From Candidatus Poribacteria bacterium (GTDB lineage: Bacteria; Poribacteria; WGA-4E; WGA-3G), in assembly GCA_022827185.1 (NCBI GenBank), contig JAJDTM010000005.1:248001-312000 (forward strand): a stretch of 64,000 nt of DNA, given 5' to 3'. The notes under the pieces were generated by a model. It ran no database searches. It was not told the origin of the DNA and worked only from the letters and a program-made list of their open reading frames with translations. How positions within the stretch are numbered: the stretch's first letter is position 1; each line of letters opens with the position of its first letter. The position numbers and the translations under genes are program-made. Below are positions 52,944-61,757 of the stretch, piece after piece.

Positions 52944-52993
52944 TGGCATAGGAATTGCCATTTACTTGACGAGGTTAACGAGGGGAGTTTATT
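52944..52993 (+). promoter_or_regulatory. Promoter block of lipoprotein gene 1
   Basis: GGCATAGGAATTGCCATTTA precedes TTGACG (52966-52971) and TTTATT (52988-52993), 16 bases apart. It matches the block at 51788. If this is the promoter, the GTG at 52994 of the track ORF is too close to be the start codon. Confidence 0.5.
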
Positions 52994-53023
52994 GTGGGAA
53001 CTCAAATTTTCCAACAAGCCTTT

Positions 53024-53479
53024 TTGAAAATAAACAGATTTGCGTTAACTTTACATTTCGCGTTTATCGTAAGCATTTTACTGACCGGATGTACGGCACC
53101 AGCGCATTTGCGGCATAAGTCACATCCTTCTACCTCAGAACTCTCGTCGGAAGAGAAAATGCAGCAAACTATAGATAGATGGAAAGGCACACACATTTCA
53201 AAAGCTGTTCAGAGATGGGGATCACCAAAGGCGGTTAACGACGACGGTGCAGGTTGGCAAACCTATATTTGGCAAGTGCCCGTGCAGACATTCCTTGCCC
53301 CACAACATCACCGAATCTTTTCCCAGCGACACCCCAACGGCTTAAACGGAGTATCAGGAACAATCTTACAGACAGATTACAACTACGAACTCACCTTTTA
53401 TGCGCGTCCGGACGGTATAATTTCCAAAACTGACATCAAAAAAAATTATGACCCCGCAAGTGAACTCAAATGGAAGTAG
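53024..53479 (+). CDS. Small lipoprotein, copy 1
   Basis: 151 residues from TTG 53024: KINRFALTLHFAFIVSILLTGC gives a normal lipoprotein signal with the lipobox LLTGC. The mature part has ISKAVQRWGSPKAVNDDG and TYIWQVPVQTFL, shared with copy 2 at 54656. The track start GTG 52994 sits directly on the -10 box, so I prefer TTG 53024; aligned to copy 2, the base triplet at its ATG is ATA here (53030). The family is unknown; the RWGxP...YIW pattern recalls small outer-membrane lipoproteins. Confidence 0.7.
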   Translation: MKINRFALTLHFAFIVSILLTGCTAPAHLRHKSHPSTSELSSEEKMQQTIDRWKGTHISKAVQRWGSPKAVNDDGAGWQTYIWQVPVQTFLAPQHHRIFSQRHPNGLNGVSGTILQTDYNYELTFYARPDGIISKTDIKKNYDPASELKWK

Positions 53480-53580
53480 AAGTCTTTAGTACTATTCACT
53501 ACGGAATAACCACATTTATTTTCTGATGCCGTTAGCATTTTATTGGGTATTTCTGAATGACCTACATGGAGCATATAAAC

Positions 53581-54549
53581 ATGAAAGAAAAATTTACCTA
53601 TATTGTCGTGTTGGCGACGACACTACTATTCGGGCATTTCTTGCTCGCGGCGAACTGTTATGTCTACGCGTCAGATGTTCCGTCCATCGCCTTTAGTTCC
53701 AAACGGAATGAAAATTATGATATCTACATGATGGATATAAACGGCAAGAATCTCCAGCAGTTGACAGACGATTTAGCCCATGAGACTTATCCCACGTTTT
53801 CACCGGACGGACAGCAGATGGCTTATGTTTCCTCTCGGGCAGGTAATGACGACATTTATGTGATGAACCTCGAGACAAAGGTATCCGAACCCTTGACGAA
53901 CCATCCGGCAGATGACTTTAGTCCCGCATGGTCTCCAGATGGACGATGGATAGCGTTTGTTTCCGAGAGAGCAGGGACGCTTGACATCTACAAAATCGAA
54001 CCCAGCGGTGCGAATCTCCAACAGTTGACGGACGCGGATGAGAAGAACAACACCCCTGCTTGGTCCCCTGATAGCCAATTCATCGCTTATCGTTCTTTCA
54101 AAAACCCCGCTGGTATCTATATAATGGATGCGGAGGGCGGAAATCCGAGGAGGCTCGACAACCAACCTAACCAGGCATGGACACCGGCGTGGTCTCCGGA
54201 TGGGAAGCAGATCGCCTTTAGCGCAGTTTTTTTTGAAGGCTATGACATCGGCATCCTAAACGTTGATGGGACAGATCTCAGACGGATCACCCGCCATCTG
54301 AACGGTGAGACATCGCCGGTCTGGGCCCCTGATGGACACACGATTGTTTTCATGTCCTGGTGGGACAGAACTTCTGACATCTATCGAACAGATATCAACG
54401 GCATCATAGGGAATCGTCGTAGATTGACTCGCCATCCGGAGATAGACATGGGGCCGACGTGGATACCAACAGGTGCTCTTTCTGTCTCTCCGACGATCAA
54501 CACACACACGACCTTGTGGGGTAGACTGAAGCAGGCTGTCCACGACTAA
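53581..54549 (+). CDS. PD40/TolB-like beta-propeller protein, copy 2, TTLWG tail
   Basis: 322 residues from ATG 53581 (GGAG nine bases upstream); the track start at 53557 adds residues before the signal peptide. Signal peptide to about residue 31. PD40 units include NYDIYMMDINGKN, TFSPDGQQMAY, DDFSPAWSPDGRWIAF, TPAWSPDSQFIAY and SPVWAPDGHTIVF. The C-terminus GALSVSPTINTHTTLWGRLK parallels copy 1. It is the second half of a duplicated two-gene module. Confidence 0.87.
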   Translation: MKEKFTYIVVLATTLLFGHFLLAANCYVYASDVPSIAFSSKRNENYDIYMMDINGKNLQQLTDDLAHETYPTFSPDGQQMAYVSSRAGNDDIYVMNLETKVSEPLTNHPADDFSPAWSPDGRWIAFVSERAGTLDIYKIEPSGANLQQLTDADEKNNTPAWSPDSQFIAYRSFKNPAGIYIMDAEGGNPRRLDNQPNQAWTPAWSPDGKQIAFSAVFFEGYDIGILNVDGTDLRRITRHLNGETSPVWAPDGHTIVFMSWWDRTSDIYRTDINGIIGNRRRLTRHPEIDMGPTWIPTGALSVSPTINTHTTLWGRLKQAVHD

Positions 54550-54655
54550 ATGAGGGGCATTTGTTGACAAGGTGTCCGGCCCCTGCACATTTAATGCGGA
54601 TCTTAGAACGTTCTCAAGATGAGAGAATGCAGCCATATCGCAAGGAGATTTGAAA

Positions 54656-55135
54656 ATGAACAAATTCACACCGCTCGTATTCGTCGCAAGTATCTTACTC
54701 GTCGGTTGTACGGCACCCAAGTATTTGATGAACACCCCCGAACCTTCACCAGAGAAAGAAGAAATACAGCGGAAAGAAGTACAGCGGATTCTGGAGGTGT
54801 GGCACGGAAGGCACATTTCAACGGCGATTCAAAAATGGGGAACACCCCATGGAATCAGCAATACCGACACAGGTTCAAAAATTTACATCTGGCAGACACC
54901 TTCGCTGACTTTTCTACAGCAAGCACATCGCGAAATCATTTCCAGCAGACAGTCAGTTAACCTCGGACGCCGGGTAACACAGACACCCGAGGTAACAGTT
55001 AAAATGTATCAACTCATGTTTCACACAGATCCAAAGGGTGTAATTTACAAAATTTCGGCGAAAAGGGATCTGAACCCCAGTGCTGGTTCTCGGAGTTCCC
55101 ATTTTTCTCAAGAGAAACCGGGGGTCAGAAAATAA
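54656..55135 (+). CDS. Small lipoprotein, copy 2
   Basis: 159 residues. Lipoprotein signal FVASILLVGC ends with the lipobox Cys at residue 18. The mature part carries ISTAIQKWGTPHGISNTDTG and KIYIWQTPSLTFLQQ, homologous to copy 1, then a polar tail. ATG 54656 has AAGGAG eight bases upstream; the TTG at 54650 in the track is less likely. TTGACA lies at about 54564 but a -10 box is not clear. The next gene starts 4 bases after the stop. Confidence 0.8.
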   Translation: MNKFTPLVFVASILLVGCTAPKYLMNTPEPSPEKEEIQRKEVQRILEVWHGRHISTAIQKWGTPHGISNTDTGSKIYIWQTPSLTFLQQAHREIISSRQSVNLGRRVTQTPEVTVKMYQLMFHTDPKGVIYKISAKRDLNPSAGSRSSHFSQEKPGVRK

Positions 55136-55139
55136 TACA

Positions 55140-55979
55140 ATGAAACTACCGACTATTTCTATCGCATCACATCGCGTCACGCGGCTTATCATCGGTGGCA
55201 ACCCGTATAGTGGCATTTCGCACCGTTCTGCAGCAGCATCAAAAGCGATGATAGACTACTATACGGTGCACCAAATCATGGCAGACCTCCGACAAGCGGA
55301 GGAGAATGGGATCAATACCGTCCTCGCGCGTGCCGATCGACATATCATGCGCGTCCTCAACGAATATTGGAATACCGGTGGCACAATTCAGTGGATCGCG
55401 CAAACCCCCAAAGATACAGAATACGCCGATCTCAATGAATACCTACAGATGATCGCGCGCTATAAACCGATTGCTATCTACCATCACGGCGGTACCACCG
55501 ATAAGTTATATGTCGAAGGACGACTGGACTCGTTGCACGAAAGCCTCAAACACATTCGGGATCTCGGCTGCGCTGTCGGACTCGGCACGCACGATCCGTT
55601 GGTCCTCAAACATTGCTACACTGAAGGATATGATGTTGACTTTTATGTCTGTGCATTGTATAATCATACAAGACATAGAGAACGCTATCTGCCAGATGAT
55701 CGAGAGACAGCTTTCACCGCCATACAAGCCATACCTACACCGATAATCGCGATAAAGGTATTAGCCGCTGGCAGAAATGAACCGCGTGAGGCATTTCAAC
55801 TTGGACTCGAAAACATCAAATCCATAGATGCAATGGCAGTTGGAATGTACACACAATTTCAACCCGACCAAATCCACCAGAATGCAATAACTGTTGCTGA
55901 ACTCATTAGAAAGTCAGAAAATGAACCGAATTGTAGAACCAGAAGTTATGGACACAACGGAAGCCGCCGAAGCTTATGA
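55140..55979 (+). CDS. TIM-barrel protein resembling aldo/keto reductases
   Basis: 279 residues from ATG 55140. The start RLIIGGNPYSGISHRS, and later IAIYHHGGTTDKLY, VGLGTHDPLVLKHC and PTPIIAIKVLAAGR, look like an aldo/keto reductase-type barrel, but the Tyr/Lys catalytic pair is not clear. Function unknown. The track start 55080 overlaps the lipoprotein gene. It overlaps the methyltransferase gene by about 59 bases. Confidence 0.72.
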   Translation: MKLPTISIASHRVTRLIIGGNPYSGISHRSAAASKAMIDYYTVHQIMADLRQAEENGINTVLARADRHIMRVLNEYWNTGGTIQWIAQTPKDTEYADLNEYLQMIARYKPIAIYHHGGTTDKLYVEGRLDSLHESLKHIRDLGCAVGLGTHDPLVLKHCYTEGYDVDFYVCALYNHTRHRERYLPDDRETAFTAIQAIPTPIIAIKVLAAGRNEPREAFQLGLENIKSIDAMAVGMYTQFQPDQIHQNAITVAELIRKSENEPNCRTRSYGHNGSRRSL

Positions 55980-56574
55980 TGCGATGGGGCACGGCGAAGT
56001 TGATCAGGCTTTCGTTGACCGCGTCGTCGCACTCGGCGCGAGCACCGGACATTTTCTCGATGTCGGCACCGGTCCCGCACAGATTCCCATCCTACTCGCA
56101 CAACGTTGTCCCGATATCCACATCACCGCCATTGACCTGTCCGAGGAGATGCTAAAGATAGCGAAACGCCACGTCGCAGATGCGGGTCTCACGGATCGGA
56201 TAACCCTCGAACGCGTCGATGCCAAAACCTTACCTTATCCCGATAACACCTTTGACGGACTGATCTCCAACAGCATCGTGCATCACATCCACGACGCGAT
56301 GAAGGCACTCAAAGAGATAGGCAGAGTTGCGCGTTCCGAAGGCGTTATTCTCATCCGAGACCTCATCCGTCCAGAAACCCCAGCAGACGCACAAGCCTTT
56401 GTCGATCGCTATGCAGCAGATGATACTCCTTACCAACAGAAGTTATACTACGACTCTTTCTTCGCCGCGTTCACCATCGCAGAAGTCAACGAAATGCTAA
56501 CGCAGATGGATATGCCCGGTGCTGTTGTCGTCCAAAGCACGGATCGGCATTGGTCCATTGAGCGTGCTGGATGA
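55921..56574 (+). CDS. Class I SAM-dependent methyltransferase
   Basis: 217 residues from ATG 55921. Motif I FLDVGTGPAQIPILLA, motif II ITAIDLSEEMLKIAKRH, motif IV DGLISNSIVHHI and motif VI region ILIRDLIRP are those of class I enzymes. Substrate unknown. Binding site weak, and an upstream TTG (55894) is possible. A diverged copy of its 3' end lies 0.5 kb downstream. Confidence 0.85.
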   Translation: MNRIVEPEVMDTTEAAEAYDAMGHGEVDQAFVDRVVALGASTGHFLDVGTGPAQIPILLAQRCPDIHITAIDLSEEMLKIAKRHVADAGLTDRITLERVDAKTLPYPDNTFDGLISNSIVHHIHDAMKALKEIGRVARSEGVILIRDLIRPETPADAQAFVDRYAADDTPYQQKLYYDSFFAAFTIAEVNEMLTQMDMPGAVVVQSTDRHWSIERAG

Positions 56575-56671
56575 TTTTCAAATCAGGATTTACAAAATAA
56601 GGCGGGTTCACGCGGCTTGGTACTTCCTATGTAATGACAGGTTCATATCCACTAACCAAATATGTCCGTGC

Positions 56672-56929
56672 CTAATATTCATCAATGAAATCTCCTGATT
56701 GCCATTCAGTGCGTTCATCTGCTGTTTCTTCATAATGAGTTTTCATCTGTTCCGCTTGTTGTGCCAGAACTTGGCGGCGTTCATCTACGGAAAGACGCAT
56801 GAAGGCTGCTTGAGGTGACTGTGCTTCCCCTACCGCCAACTCAGCCAATAAGCAGTACGCTAAAGGTAACTCCGTTTCTGGAATTTTCGTGACTAATTGC
56901 TGGATCTCGGCGTATGTGATTGTTTTCAT
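56672..56929 (-). CDS. Orphan antitoxin-like protein
   Basis: 85 residues: YAEIQQLVTKIPETELPLAY, then MRLSVDERRQVLAQQAEQMK and the ending DERTEWQSGDFIDEY. From memory this ending (WxxGDFxDxY) is common in small antitoxins partnered with PemK/MazF- or PIN-type toxins. No toxin gene lies downstream on this strand; the neighbour is the convergent methyltransferase gene. A good promoter lies at 56984-57013, so it may still be expressed. Start ATG at 56929 behind AGGAGAGA. Confidence 0.65.
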   Translation of the reverse strand: MKTITYAEIQQLVTKIPETELPLAYCLLAELAVGEAQSPQAAFMRLSVDERRQVLAQQAEQMKTHYEETADERTEWQSGDFIDEY

Positions 56930-56983
56930 CTTTCTCTCCTATCATAATAACGCAACATTTTCAACTTTGGATAGTTCAATAGA

Positions 56984-57013
56984 ATTATACAACGATTTTT
57001 TGCAAAGGGTCAA
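56984..57013 (-). promoter_or_regulatory. Sigma70-like promoter of the orphan antitoxin gene
   Basis: On the minus strand TTGACC (57008-57013) and TATAAT (56984-56989) lie 18 bases apart, 54 bases upstream of the ATG at 56929. Confidence 0.5.
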
Positions 57014-57076
57014 TAAAAAACAAAGGTCAGTGAAAAGTTAAGTTTGATAGATCTCTAAAAATGTGGATAATACCCT

Positions 57077-57223
57077 TACCAACAGAAGTTGTATTACGAC
57101 TCCTTCCTCACCGCGTTCACTATCGTAGAAGTCAATGAGATGCTAACACAGATGGACATGCCGGGTGCCACCGTCGTCCAAAGTACGGATCGGCACTGGT
57201 CTATTGAACGCGCTGTTTCGTAG
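57077..57223 (+). pseudogene. 3' fragment of a methyltransferase paralog
   Basis: The segment translates as YQQKLYYDSFLTAFTIVEVN, then EMLTQMDMPGATVVQSTDRH and a stop, matching the last 47 residues of the 55921 methyltransferase. There is no start or motif I upstream. About fourteen differences are silent and only about four change residues. So it is the remnant of a once functional paralog, cut off by deletion. Confidence 0.7.
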
Positions 57224-57681
57224 CAACCAGTTTTGTGGGGGCCGCTGGAAGCATTAGTAGTCTGTCAATATTGAAATTTAGGACGAGATTACAGGAGAAA
57301 ACCAATCTTTTCCTATAGGAGCGAGTGTTTTTGCTTATAGGAAATCCGAAGAAATACCCAAGCAATACGCAGAAATACCCTATCAAAGACCCCAAGCAAA
57401 AACACCCCCAGCAAAAACGGGGTTTCTTGTCGCTCGCGATTTATACCCTTGCCAGATTTTTTCGCATAGCCTGTAGCATAGGCTGTTAGCCTGTGCATCT
57501 GTAGAGACATTCAGTTTTCAAGGTTGTAGCGCGCTTTTAAATGGCAACACTGCAGGCACAACCTAACAGGTTATGCTACAAAGACCTATCTTTTTTAAAC
57601 CCATGTCCTATTAGATGCTGCATGTCCATAATAGCACCATTTATTGACAAAAACTTTACACACCCTATCTTTCAAAATGGT

Positions 57682-57710
57682 TTGACATTCGCGTTGGAAT
57701 GTGTTAATAT
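57682..57710 (+). promoter_or_regulatory. Strong sigma70-like promoter upstream of the 1280-aa gene
   Basis: TTGACA (57682-57687) and TAATAT (57705-57710) are 17 bases apart, 38 bases before the ATG. One of the closest matches to consensus in the window. Confidence 0.65.
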
Positions 57711-57748
57711 GTGATTTTAAATTTTAGACCGAAAAAGATAAAAGAAAA

Positions 57749-60700
57749 ATGAAACGCGACGCTTCGACAAAAGAAAACAGCATGCGCTTTCTAACCACGA
57801 CAATTCTAATTGGGATAGTCTGTATGCTTTGGGCTGAACCCACCGAACCTGCCGAACTGACCATCGTTGACAATACCGTTCTTGTCAAAACCGACGCGTA
57901 CGAAGTCCAATTTGAAAACGGTGTTATTACGCAGCTCCATAACAAACTCACAACTGAAACTTACACCTTGCCTCTCAGTGTTGATGGGGTGCCTATAGGT
58001 ATTGGGGGGCGCAGTGGATTATTAAGGAGAAACGGTGGACATGTTTGGGTGGACCAGATTGCGCTAACAGCGGCAAGAAAAACCGCTCCACTTAAAGCAG
58101 AACTTGTGTTTAGCCATAGGAAAAATGAAATTCGCTTGTTTATAAGGGTCGACGAGCATACAAGCGATCTGCTGATTGAACAAGAGGGTATTTCGGGCAC
58201 AGGTGGGGTCTATGGGATTCAATGGGGGTGTGGAAATCTGGGGGTCAGGGATGTAGACCTCATTCTTCCAGCAGAAGGAGGGCAAATCATTGGAGCGACA
58301 TCTCCAATTACCTCTAAAAGTTTTGGTTACCCCGGTAAGTGGGAAGTACAACTCGCGATACTTCAAGGCGAACACGGAGGATTTTTCGTTCGCGGAGCAG
58401 ATGAAACTTTTCAGTTTAAAGCACTCCACTATGAAAAAGATGTAGACAGTTTTGCACTCGGCTTTGAAACTCAAAACCAGGCCCCTTTTGACACACTTAC
58501 CTCCGCTCAGTCTGTTACGTGGCGATTGAATACATACAGAGGGGACTGGCGTGTACCTGCAAGGGAATATAGGAATTGGATGGAACAGACATTTGAGCCT
58601 TGGAGTTTGTCAGATATACCAACATGGATTTCCGAAATCGGTTTGGTTGTTATTCATACAGGGCACTTGGATACCAGTATGTTGGATAAGTTGGCAGAAC
58701 AAATAGATCCGACAAAAACCTTACTGTATGTTGTAGATACTTGGCGTAAAGACAATTACGATGTTAATTACCCGGATTATACAGCGAGAAGTGGTTTTAG
58801 TAATTTCCTTGAGATCGCCCATCAACACGGATTCCGTGTTATACTTCATACAAATCTTCTCGGCATATCACCATATCATCCGCTCTACGCGGAATTTCAG
58901 CAATTTCAATTTCGAGACCCCTGGAACGGCAAACTCATCGGTTGGCGTTGGAACGAAACAGAGAATCCAAAGCGGCACGCCTTTATTAACCCAGCAAGTT
59001 CTGAATTTAGAAAGTTGTTTGTTCAAAAACTTAAGGCGGTATGGGAAAAATACAAAGTAGAAGGTTTTCACTTAGATGTCAGCCACCTGGTTGTAAACGA
59101 TGCAAATGGACTGATTGAAGGATTAAATGCCGCTCAAGGTAATATGCTGCTTCACCGAGAATTGGTAGAAGCGATGCCGGGTGCTGTTTTCAGCGGTGAG
59201 AGTCTTCACGAAGTCACTTTTTTCCGTGAAAACTTTGTTCAGCGTTGGCCTCTACATCCAACAGTAAAACCTGATCCTGTCAGCACATTTCTTTTTTCTC
59301 CTTACACATCGCCTTACGGGTATTTGGGCATGCCAAATCCAGATACAGACCCCTCACGGTATCAACAAATCCTGGATTCATATGAGAGTTGGGGGATTCT
59401 CCCTACCTTTCGTTACGGAAGTATAGAACAATTGGAACCTGAACGTGCTGGAATGCAGAAATTACTCTCAATCGCTCGTGCTTGGCAGCAACTTGGTTTT
59501 AAGCCTGACTTTGAAACAGACTGGGGGATTGATACACTGTTCCAGTATGTGGGTAAGGATGGTGAAATTGCAACGATCAAAGCCACGGATGGAGGAGCTG
59601 CTTTTGATTTGCCACTTGGTGAGGTCGGATATGAAAGGGTCTTTGGTGTAACACAGGTGAAGACGAATCGGAGTCTACCACATTGGCATGCTTACAATGA
59701 GACGCAAATACTCGGTCTGGATCCCAAAAAGTCTTATCTCTTGAGCGATACCCCACGCGATTTCTCTCAAGCACATATTAATTCATTACCAGAAGGCGTT
59801 TCTGTCACAGAATCACGTGTGACTAAAAACGCTGCACTGTTTCGATTGGAAAGGATTAATGTCTCTCAGGAAATTGATTTATTGTCTCAGTTACATCTTG
59901 TAAGGCAAGGTATCGTCGTGAATGGACAAGAATTGCCACGGCAAAAGGGGGCAACTTTTCGGCTGGTTGAAACGTCCATTTCTGGAATCCGTAAGACTGC
60001 AATTGACGCACATCCACCTTGGCAAGGTATTATCGGTGATACATTCGCGGAATGGACACTTTCTCTTCCGGATAGTTCAGATATTTGTTTAGAATTTGAT
60101 ATCGGATTACCAGATGATTCTAAAAACTCTGATGGGGTGTCTTTTATTGTTTCTATCCAAGGCAATGAAATTTTTAAAGAACATTACAATCAACAAAAGT
60201 GGAAACATATTAGTCTTGATTTGACATCTTATCGTGGACAAGATATCACACTCCGTTTAACAACTAATCCGGGCCCCAATGAAAACACAGTGTCGGATGG
60301 GGCAAAATGGGGAGAACCTAAAATCATTGCCGCACCACCGGATACGCTTACTAAAATAGGGTTTTTCTTACCAAACGAGCCGATAAAGAGTTCCCCCGAA
60401 ACCATAAAACGGATAGGAAATGGACAATATTCACTTGAAACTCTGCTCCCCGCACAAATTCTTTTTTTCTTTCAATCCGGTGAACAAGTTGATTTTCCAT
60501 ATAATCTGAGAAGTGCTCATTTTGTTGCAGGGCTGCAATTTGATGGTATATTCCAATTAGGAAATGTCTGGCACTCAGGTGAACGATGGGAACCAACTAT
60601 CGGTGGAATACGTAAGAAAAGCATTTCTGCCCATCCTCCTTCTCACGGACAAACTGTTCTGCAGTTCTTGTTGTCTCTACCTCAAACCCAAAAGGTAACG

Positions 60701-61591
60701 TTTTCTTTTGCAATGGGATTACCCGATGAAAGTTGGAGTTGCAGTGATGGTGTGTCGTTTAAAGTGATGCTAAACGGACATGAACAGTTTGAGCACTTCA
60801 TAAAGACTCACGGATGGACAGACGCGTCTATTTCTCTTTCTGAATTCTCAAGTAAAACCGTGTTATTAGAATTAGTAACAGATCCGGGCCAACACACCTG
60901 CGGTGATTCGGCGCAATGGGCCGATTTGCTTATCATCGCTGAGGGAGCTGAACTGAATGGCGATGTCAATCAGGACGGAACAGTCAACATCCTTGATCTT
61001 GTGCTTGTGGGACAGAATCTTGGGCAAAAGCCACCGTCCGATCCGAGGGCAGATGTCAACAATGATGGACAGGTAAACGTTCTTGACCTTGTGTTTGTCG
61101 CAGAGCGTCTCGGTGAAAAGGTAGCTGCTGCACCTACACAGATAGATACTATTGTGTCCAATACATTCTCTTCTGAAGAAATTATTGTGGTACGGCGTGC
61201 CCTGAAAGAATTAGAAGCAATGTCCCAGAAGTCTCAAAATGTTAAAGTAGCGATTCAAGTTTTACGTGCTTGGCTAACAAACGCCAATCAGAGCGTCACG
61301 GAAACGAAATTACTGCCAAATTACCCCAACCCATTCAATCCGGAAACATGGATCCCTTATCAGTTGGCGGAAGCAGCAGATGTAAGTGTGAAAATCTACG
61401 ATATCGGTGGGCGTTTGGTCCGAACAATTCCTGTCGGGTTCAAACCTATAGGATACTATCTTACGCAAGAACGTGCAGCCTATTGGGATGGACGGAATGA
61501 GATAGGCGAGTCTGTGTCAAGCGGTGTCTATTTTTTACAGTTCGTAGCAGGGGACTTTTCCACGACACAGCAAATCGTGATATTGAAATAG
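57749..61591 (+). CDS. Secreted glycosidase-like protein with dockerin and PNPFNP sorting domain
   Basis: 1280 residues. Signal peptide near the start (ATG 57749; ATG 57782 is a shorter option). A beta-sandwich N-terminal part (about 30-275) and a TIM-barrel-like region (about 280-620, FHLDVSHLV; GWRWNETENPKRHAFINPAS) resemble DUF6259/GH-type glycosidases. Two similar beta-sandwich modules of about 110 residues (about 745-865 and 950-1065, each with AHPP and SDGVSF) look like NPCBM-type sugar-binding units. A dockerin type I pair (GDVNQDGTVNILDLVLV and ADVNNDGQVNVLDLVFV) precedes a type IX-like C-terminal domain beginning LLPNYPNPFNPETWIPYQL. Confidence 0.87.
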   Translation: MKRDASTKENSMRFLTTTILIGIVCMLWAEPTEPAELTIVDNTVLVKTDAYEVQFENGVITQLHNKLTTETYTLPLSVDGVPIGIGGRSGLLRRNGGHVWVDQIALTAARKTAPLKAELVFSHRKNEIRLFIRVDEHTSDLLIEQEGISGTGGVYGIQWGCGNLGVRDVDLILPAEGGQIIGATSPITSKSFGYPGKWEVQLAILQGEHGGFFVRGADETFQFKALHYEKDVDSFALGFETQNQAPFDTLTSAQSVTWRLNTYRGDWRVPAREYRNWMEQTFEPWSLSDIPTWISEIGLVVIHTGHLDTSMLDKLAEQIDPTKTLLYVVDTWRKDNYDVNYPDYTARSGFSNFLEIAHQHGFRVILHTNLLGISPYHPLYAEFQQFQFRDPWNGKLIGWRWNETENPKRHAFINPASSEFRKLFVQKLKAVWEKYKVEGFHLDVSHLVVNDANGLIEGLNAAQGNMLLHRELVEAMPGAVFSGESLHEVTFFRENFVQRWPLHPTVKPDPVSTFLFSPYTSPYGYLGMPNPDTDPSRYQQILDSYESWGILPTFRYGSIEQLEPERAGMQKLLSIARAWQQLGFKPDFETDWGIDTLFQYVGKDGEIATIKATDGGAAFDLPLGEVGYERVFGVTQVKTNRSLPHWHAYNETQILGLDPKKSYLLSDTPRDFSQAHINSLPEGVSVTESRVTKNAALFRLERINVSQEIDLLSQLHLVRQGIVVNGQELPRQKGATFRLVETSISGIRKTAIDAHPPWQGIIGDTFAEWTLSLPDSSDICLEFDIGLPDDSKNSDGVSFIVSIQGNEIFKEHYNQQKWKHISLDLTSYRGQDITLRLTTNPGPNENTVSDGAKWGEPKIIAAPPDTLTKIGFFLPNEPIKSSPETIKRIGNGQYSLETLLPAQILFFFQSGEQVDFPYNLRSAHFVAGLQFDGIFQLGNVWHSGERWEPTIGGIRKKSISAHPPSHGQTVLQFLLSLPQTQKVTFSFAMGLPDESWSCSDGVSFKVMLNGHEQFEHFIKTHGWTDASISLSEFSSKTVLLELVTDPGQHTCGDSAQWADLLIIAEGAELNGDVNQDGTVNILDLVLVGQNLGQKPPSDPRADVNNDGQVNVLDLVFVAERLGEKVAAAPTQIDTIVSNTFSSEEIIVVRRALKELEAMSQKSQNVKVAIQVLRAWLTNANQSVTETKLLPNYPNPFNPETWIPYQLAEAADVSVKIYDIGGRLVRTIPVGFKPIGYYLTQERAAYWDGRNEIGESVSSGVYFLQFVAGDFSTTQQIVILK

Positions 61592-61610
61592 AACATAGGT
61601 TTTCAACATC

Positions 61611-61658
61611 TCCTCATCCTGGTCATCCTATAATCTTGCGAATCCTGATTCAGACAAT
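61611..61658. repeat. AATCCTGATTCAGA repeat tract
   Basis: CATCCTGGTCATCCTATAATC then GCGAATCCTGATTCAGACAA match the repeat type seen at 3600 and 23430. It lies between the glycosidase-like and LamG genes. Confidence 0.5.
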
Positions 61659-61686
61659 ATTTTTATACATTTCATTTCCAAAAATG

Positions 61687-61695
61687 TGTTATAAT
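61687..61695 (+). promoter_or_regulatory. Extended -10 promoter of the LamG gene
   Basis: TGTTATAAT gives TGn directly before TATAAT (61690-61695), an extended -10 element, 62 bases before the ATG. No good -35 box is visible at 17 bases. Confidence 0.45.
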
Positions 61696-61757
61696 ATTAA
61701 CAACAAATCCCCAAGATACAAATCTAAAATTTCGCGCTTACAATAGGAGAAATTGCA

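Larger units (their letters stand above)
56930..57748. other. Long gene-poor stretch with decayed sequence
   Basis: About 820 bases with no convincing gene. It contains the orphan antitoxin's promoter, the methyltransferase fragment (57077-57223), a low-complexity segment of GAAATACCC / CAAGCAAAAAC units (57345-57425), inverted copies of GCATAGCCTGTAGCATAGGC-type sequence (57470-57580), and a strong promoter at its end. Short antisense ORFs in the track here look like noise. Confidence 0.5.

Noticed and set aside
57201-57510. Two small minus-strand ORFs (64 and 65 aa)
   Set aside because: They lie in a decayed, low-complexity stretch; repeated FLLGVFLLGVF/VFLRI strings come from short DNA repeats.
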